Assembly: GCF_023218075.1 (NCBI RefSeq)
Contig: NZ_JALPTB010000012.1
Span: 51,897-115,896, forward strand
Reading direction: 5' to 3'
From: Rhodococcus sp. HM1
GTDB taxonomy: Bacteria > Actinomycetota > Actinomycetes > Mycobacteriales > Mycobacteriaceae
DNA length: 64,000 nt
The notes under the pieces are model-generated. The model was not told the origin of the DNA, did no database searches, and was given only the letters and a program-made list of their open reading frames with translations. Positions 62,961 through 64,000 of the stretch are shown here, piece by piece. The position numbers were made by a program, and so were the translations under genes. Within the stretch, counting starts at the first letter, position 1. The number at the start of each line of letters is the position of its first letter.

Positions 62961-64000
62961 GTGACCGACACCGTCGACACCGAACTCCTCCGGCGCGAGT
63001 GGGTCCTTCGGGCACGTCCGAACGGGCGCCCCCGCGCCACCGACGTCGAACTGGTCGAGACGACTCTCGGCGAACCTGCTCCCGGGCAGGTCCGCGTGCG
63101 GAATCTCGTCATGTCCGTCGAGCCCTACATGCGGGGCCGGATGGGGGGAGGGGCTTCCTACGCCGAACCGTACGAGCTCGATGCGCCCATGCTCGCGCCG
63201 ACGGTCGGCGTCGTGTCCCGCTCGGATCGGCCGGAGCTGCCGGTGGGCTCGCTCGTTCTCCACGAATACGGTTGGCGCACGGAAAGTCTCGTCGACGTGA
63301 CCGACTGCCGCAGGCTCCGGCACGACGACCTGCCCGCGGCTCTTCACCTGAGTGTCCTCGGTATCCCGGGGATGACGGCCTGGGTGGGGATCGACCGGAT
63401 CGCGCAGGTCCGAGACGGCGACGTGGTGTTCGTGTCGTCCGCGGCCGGCGCGGTCGGGTCCACCGCCGTCCAGTTGGCGAAACAGCGCGGCGCCGTGGTG
63501 ATCGCGAGTGCCGGATCGCCGGAGAAAGTCGCGCTCACAAAGGAACTCGGAGCGGACGCGGCCTTCGACCACCACGACGGGCCGGCGAAGGACCTGCTGC
63601 GTACCGCGATGGCCGAAGTCGGGGCCACGGCTCTCGACGTCTACTTCGACAACGTCGGAGGAGAACAGCTGGAAGCGGCCATCCGGGTGCTCGCCGACCA
63701 CGCCCGCATCGCCCTGTGCGGGATGATCAGTGTCTACAACTCCGCCGCACCCGTGCCCGGTCCGAGCAATCTCCTGAAACTGATCTGGCGCCGCGCCCGG
63801 ATGGAAGGCTTCCTGCTGGCCGACCATCTCGACGCACGCGAGCAGTTCGAGGACGAGATGGCCGGGCTCGTCCGGACCGGACGGATCCGGCCCGTCCACA
63901 CCGAATTCTCTGGCGGCATCGCCGGTGCATGGGACGCCTTCGTCGGGATGCTCGACGGCGCCGCCACCGGCAAGGCCCTCGTTCCGCTCACCCCCTCCAC
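62961..64000 (+). CDS. NADP-dependent oxidoreductase, MDR superfamily (3' end outside window)
   Basis: 346 codons are visible without a stop; the typical family length is about 335-350, so only a few codons are missing. PTGR/CurA-type features: PYMRGRM near residue 54, VLGIPGMTAWVGI, the NADP loop SSAAGAVGSTAVQLAK, and YFDNVGGEQLEAA. Reduces alpha,beta-unsaturated carbonyls. GTG 62961 has AGG 7 nt upstream; GTG 62940 is an alternative. Follows the acyl-CoA synthetase gene on the same strand. The missing end is due to the window edge. Confidence 0.85.
   Translation, partial: MTDTVDTELLRREWVLRARPNGRPRATDVELVETTLGEPAPGQVRVRNLVMSVEPYMRGRMGGGASYAEPYELDAPMLAPTVGVVSRSDRPELPVGSLVLHEYGWRTESLVDVTDCRRLRHDDLPAALHLSVLGIPGMTAWVGIDRIAQVRDGDVVFVSSAAGAVGSTAVQLAKQRGAVVIASAGSPEKVALTKELGADAAFDHHDGPAKDLLRTAMAEVGATALDVYFDNVGGEQLEAAIRVLADHARIALCGMISVYNSAAPVPGPSNLLKLIWRRARMEGFLLADHLDAREQFEDEMAGLVRTGRIRPVHTEFSGGIAGAWDAFVGMLDGAATGKALVPLTPS

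Overview
The window is high-GC DNA from a mycolic-acid-producing actinobacterium, most likely Rhodococcus or a close relative. Evidence: FAS-II genes fabG1-inhA, mannosyltransferase mptB, a RipA-type peptidoglycan hydrolase, a complete yrbE-mce locus, many GTG starts with 1-4 nt stop/start overlaps, and a conserved gene order that from memory follows M. tuberculosis Rv1446c-Rv1488. No rRNA, tRNA, CRISPR array, transposase or prophage gene was seen.

Conserved backbone, left to right: pentose-phosphate operon tkt-tal-zwf-opcA (minus) beside divergent ctaB; qor; the minus-strand run mptB - ABC ATPase - ABC permease - ctaA (mannan synthesis and haem A); the plus-strand Fe-S operon sufR-B-D-C-S-U-T; an ABC-F protein and small HTH protein; acn-acnR; a Rv1476-like membrane protein, ripA, moxR, DUF58 and VWA genes; fabG1-inhA-hemH; and at the right end nfeD plus an SPFH-domain protein.

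Accessory blocks interrupt that backbone. Block 1 (about 19.1-24.8 kb) holds two MarR regulators, a 14-TM MFS efflux pump, Ku with a Lys-rich tail, a lycopene cyclase and an SDR. Block 2 (about 39.7-58.0 kb) holds an HxlR/methyltransferase divergent pair, a secreted GH43 arabinanase-like protein, two conserved actinobacterial proteins, a nine-gene yrbE-mce locus preceded by TetR and MpaB-type oxygenase genes, and an ArsR/SulP pair. Block 3 (59.9 kb to the end) holds an EamA exporter, an acyl-CoA synthetase and an NADP-dependent oxidoreductase.

The most interesting regulatory features are: a complete tandem glycine riboswitch upstream of the EamA exporter rather than a glycine-cleavage gene; three tandem, nearly perfect hairpins in the presumed leader of the SulP transporter; two leaderless promoters on opposite strands whose -10 elements overlap by 2 bp between qor and a small unknown gene; recognisable operators for AcnR and SufR; a possible leader ORF translationally coupled to the ABC-F gene; and a 40-nt palindromic repeat present twice, each copy 6-8 nt behind the stop codon of a minus-strand gene.
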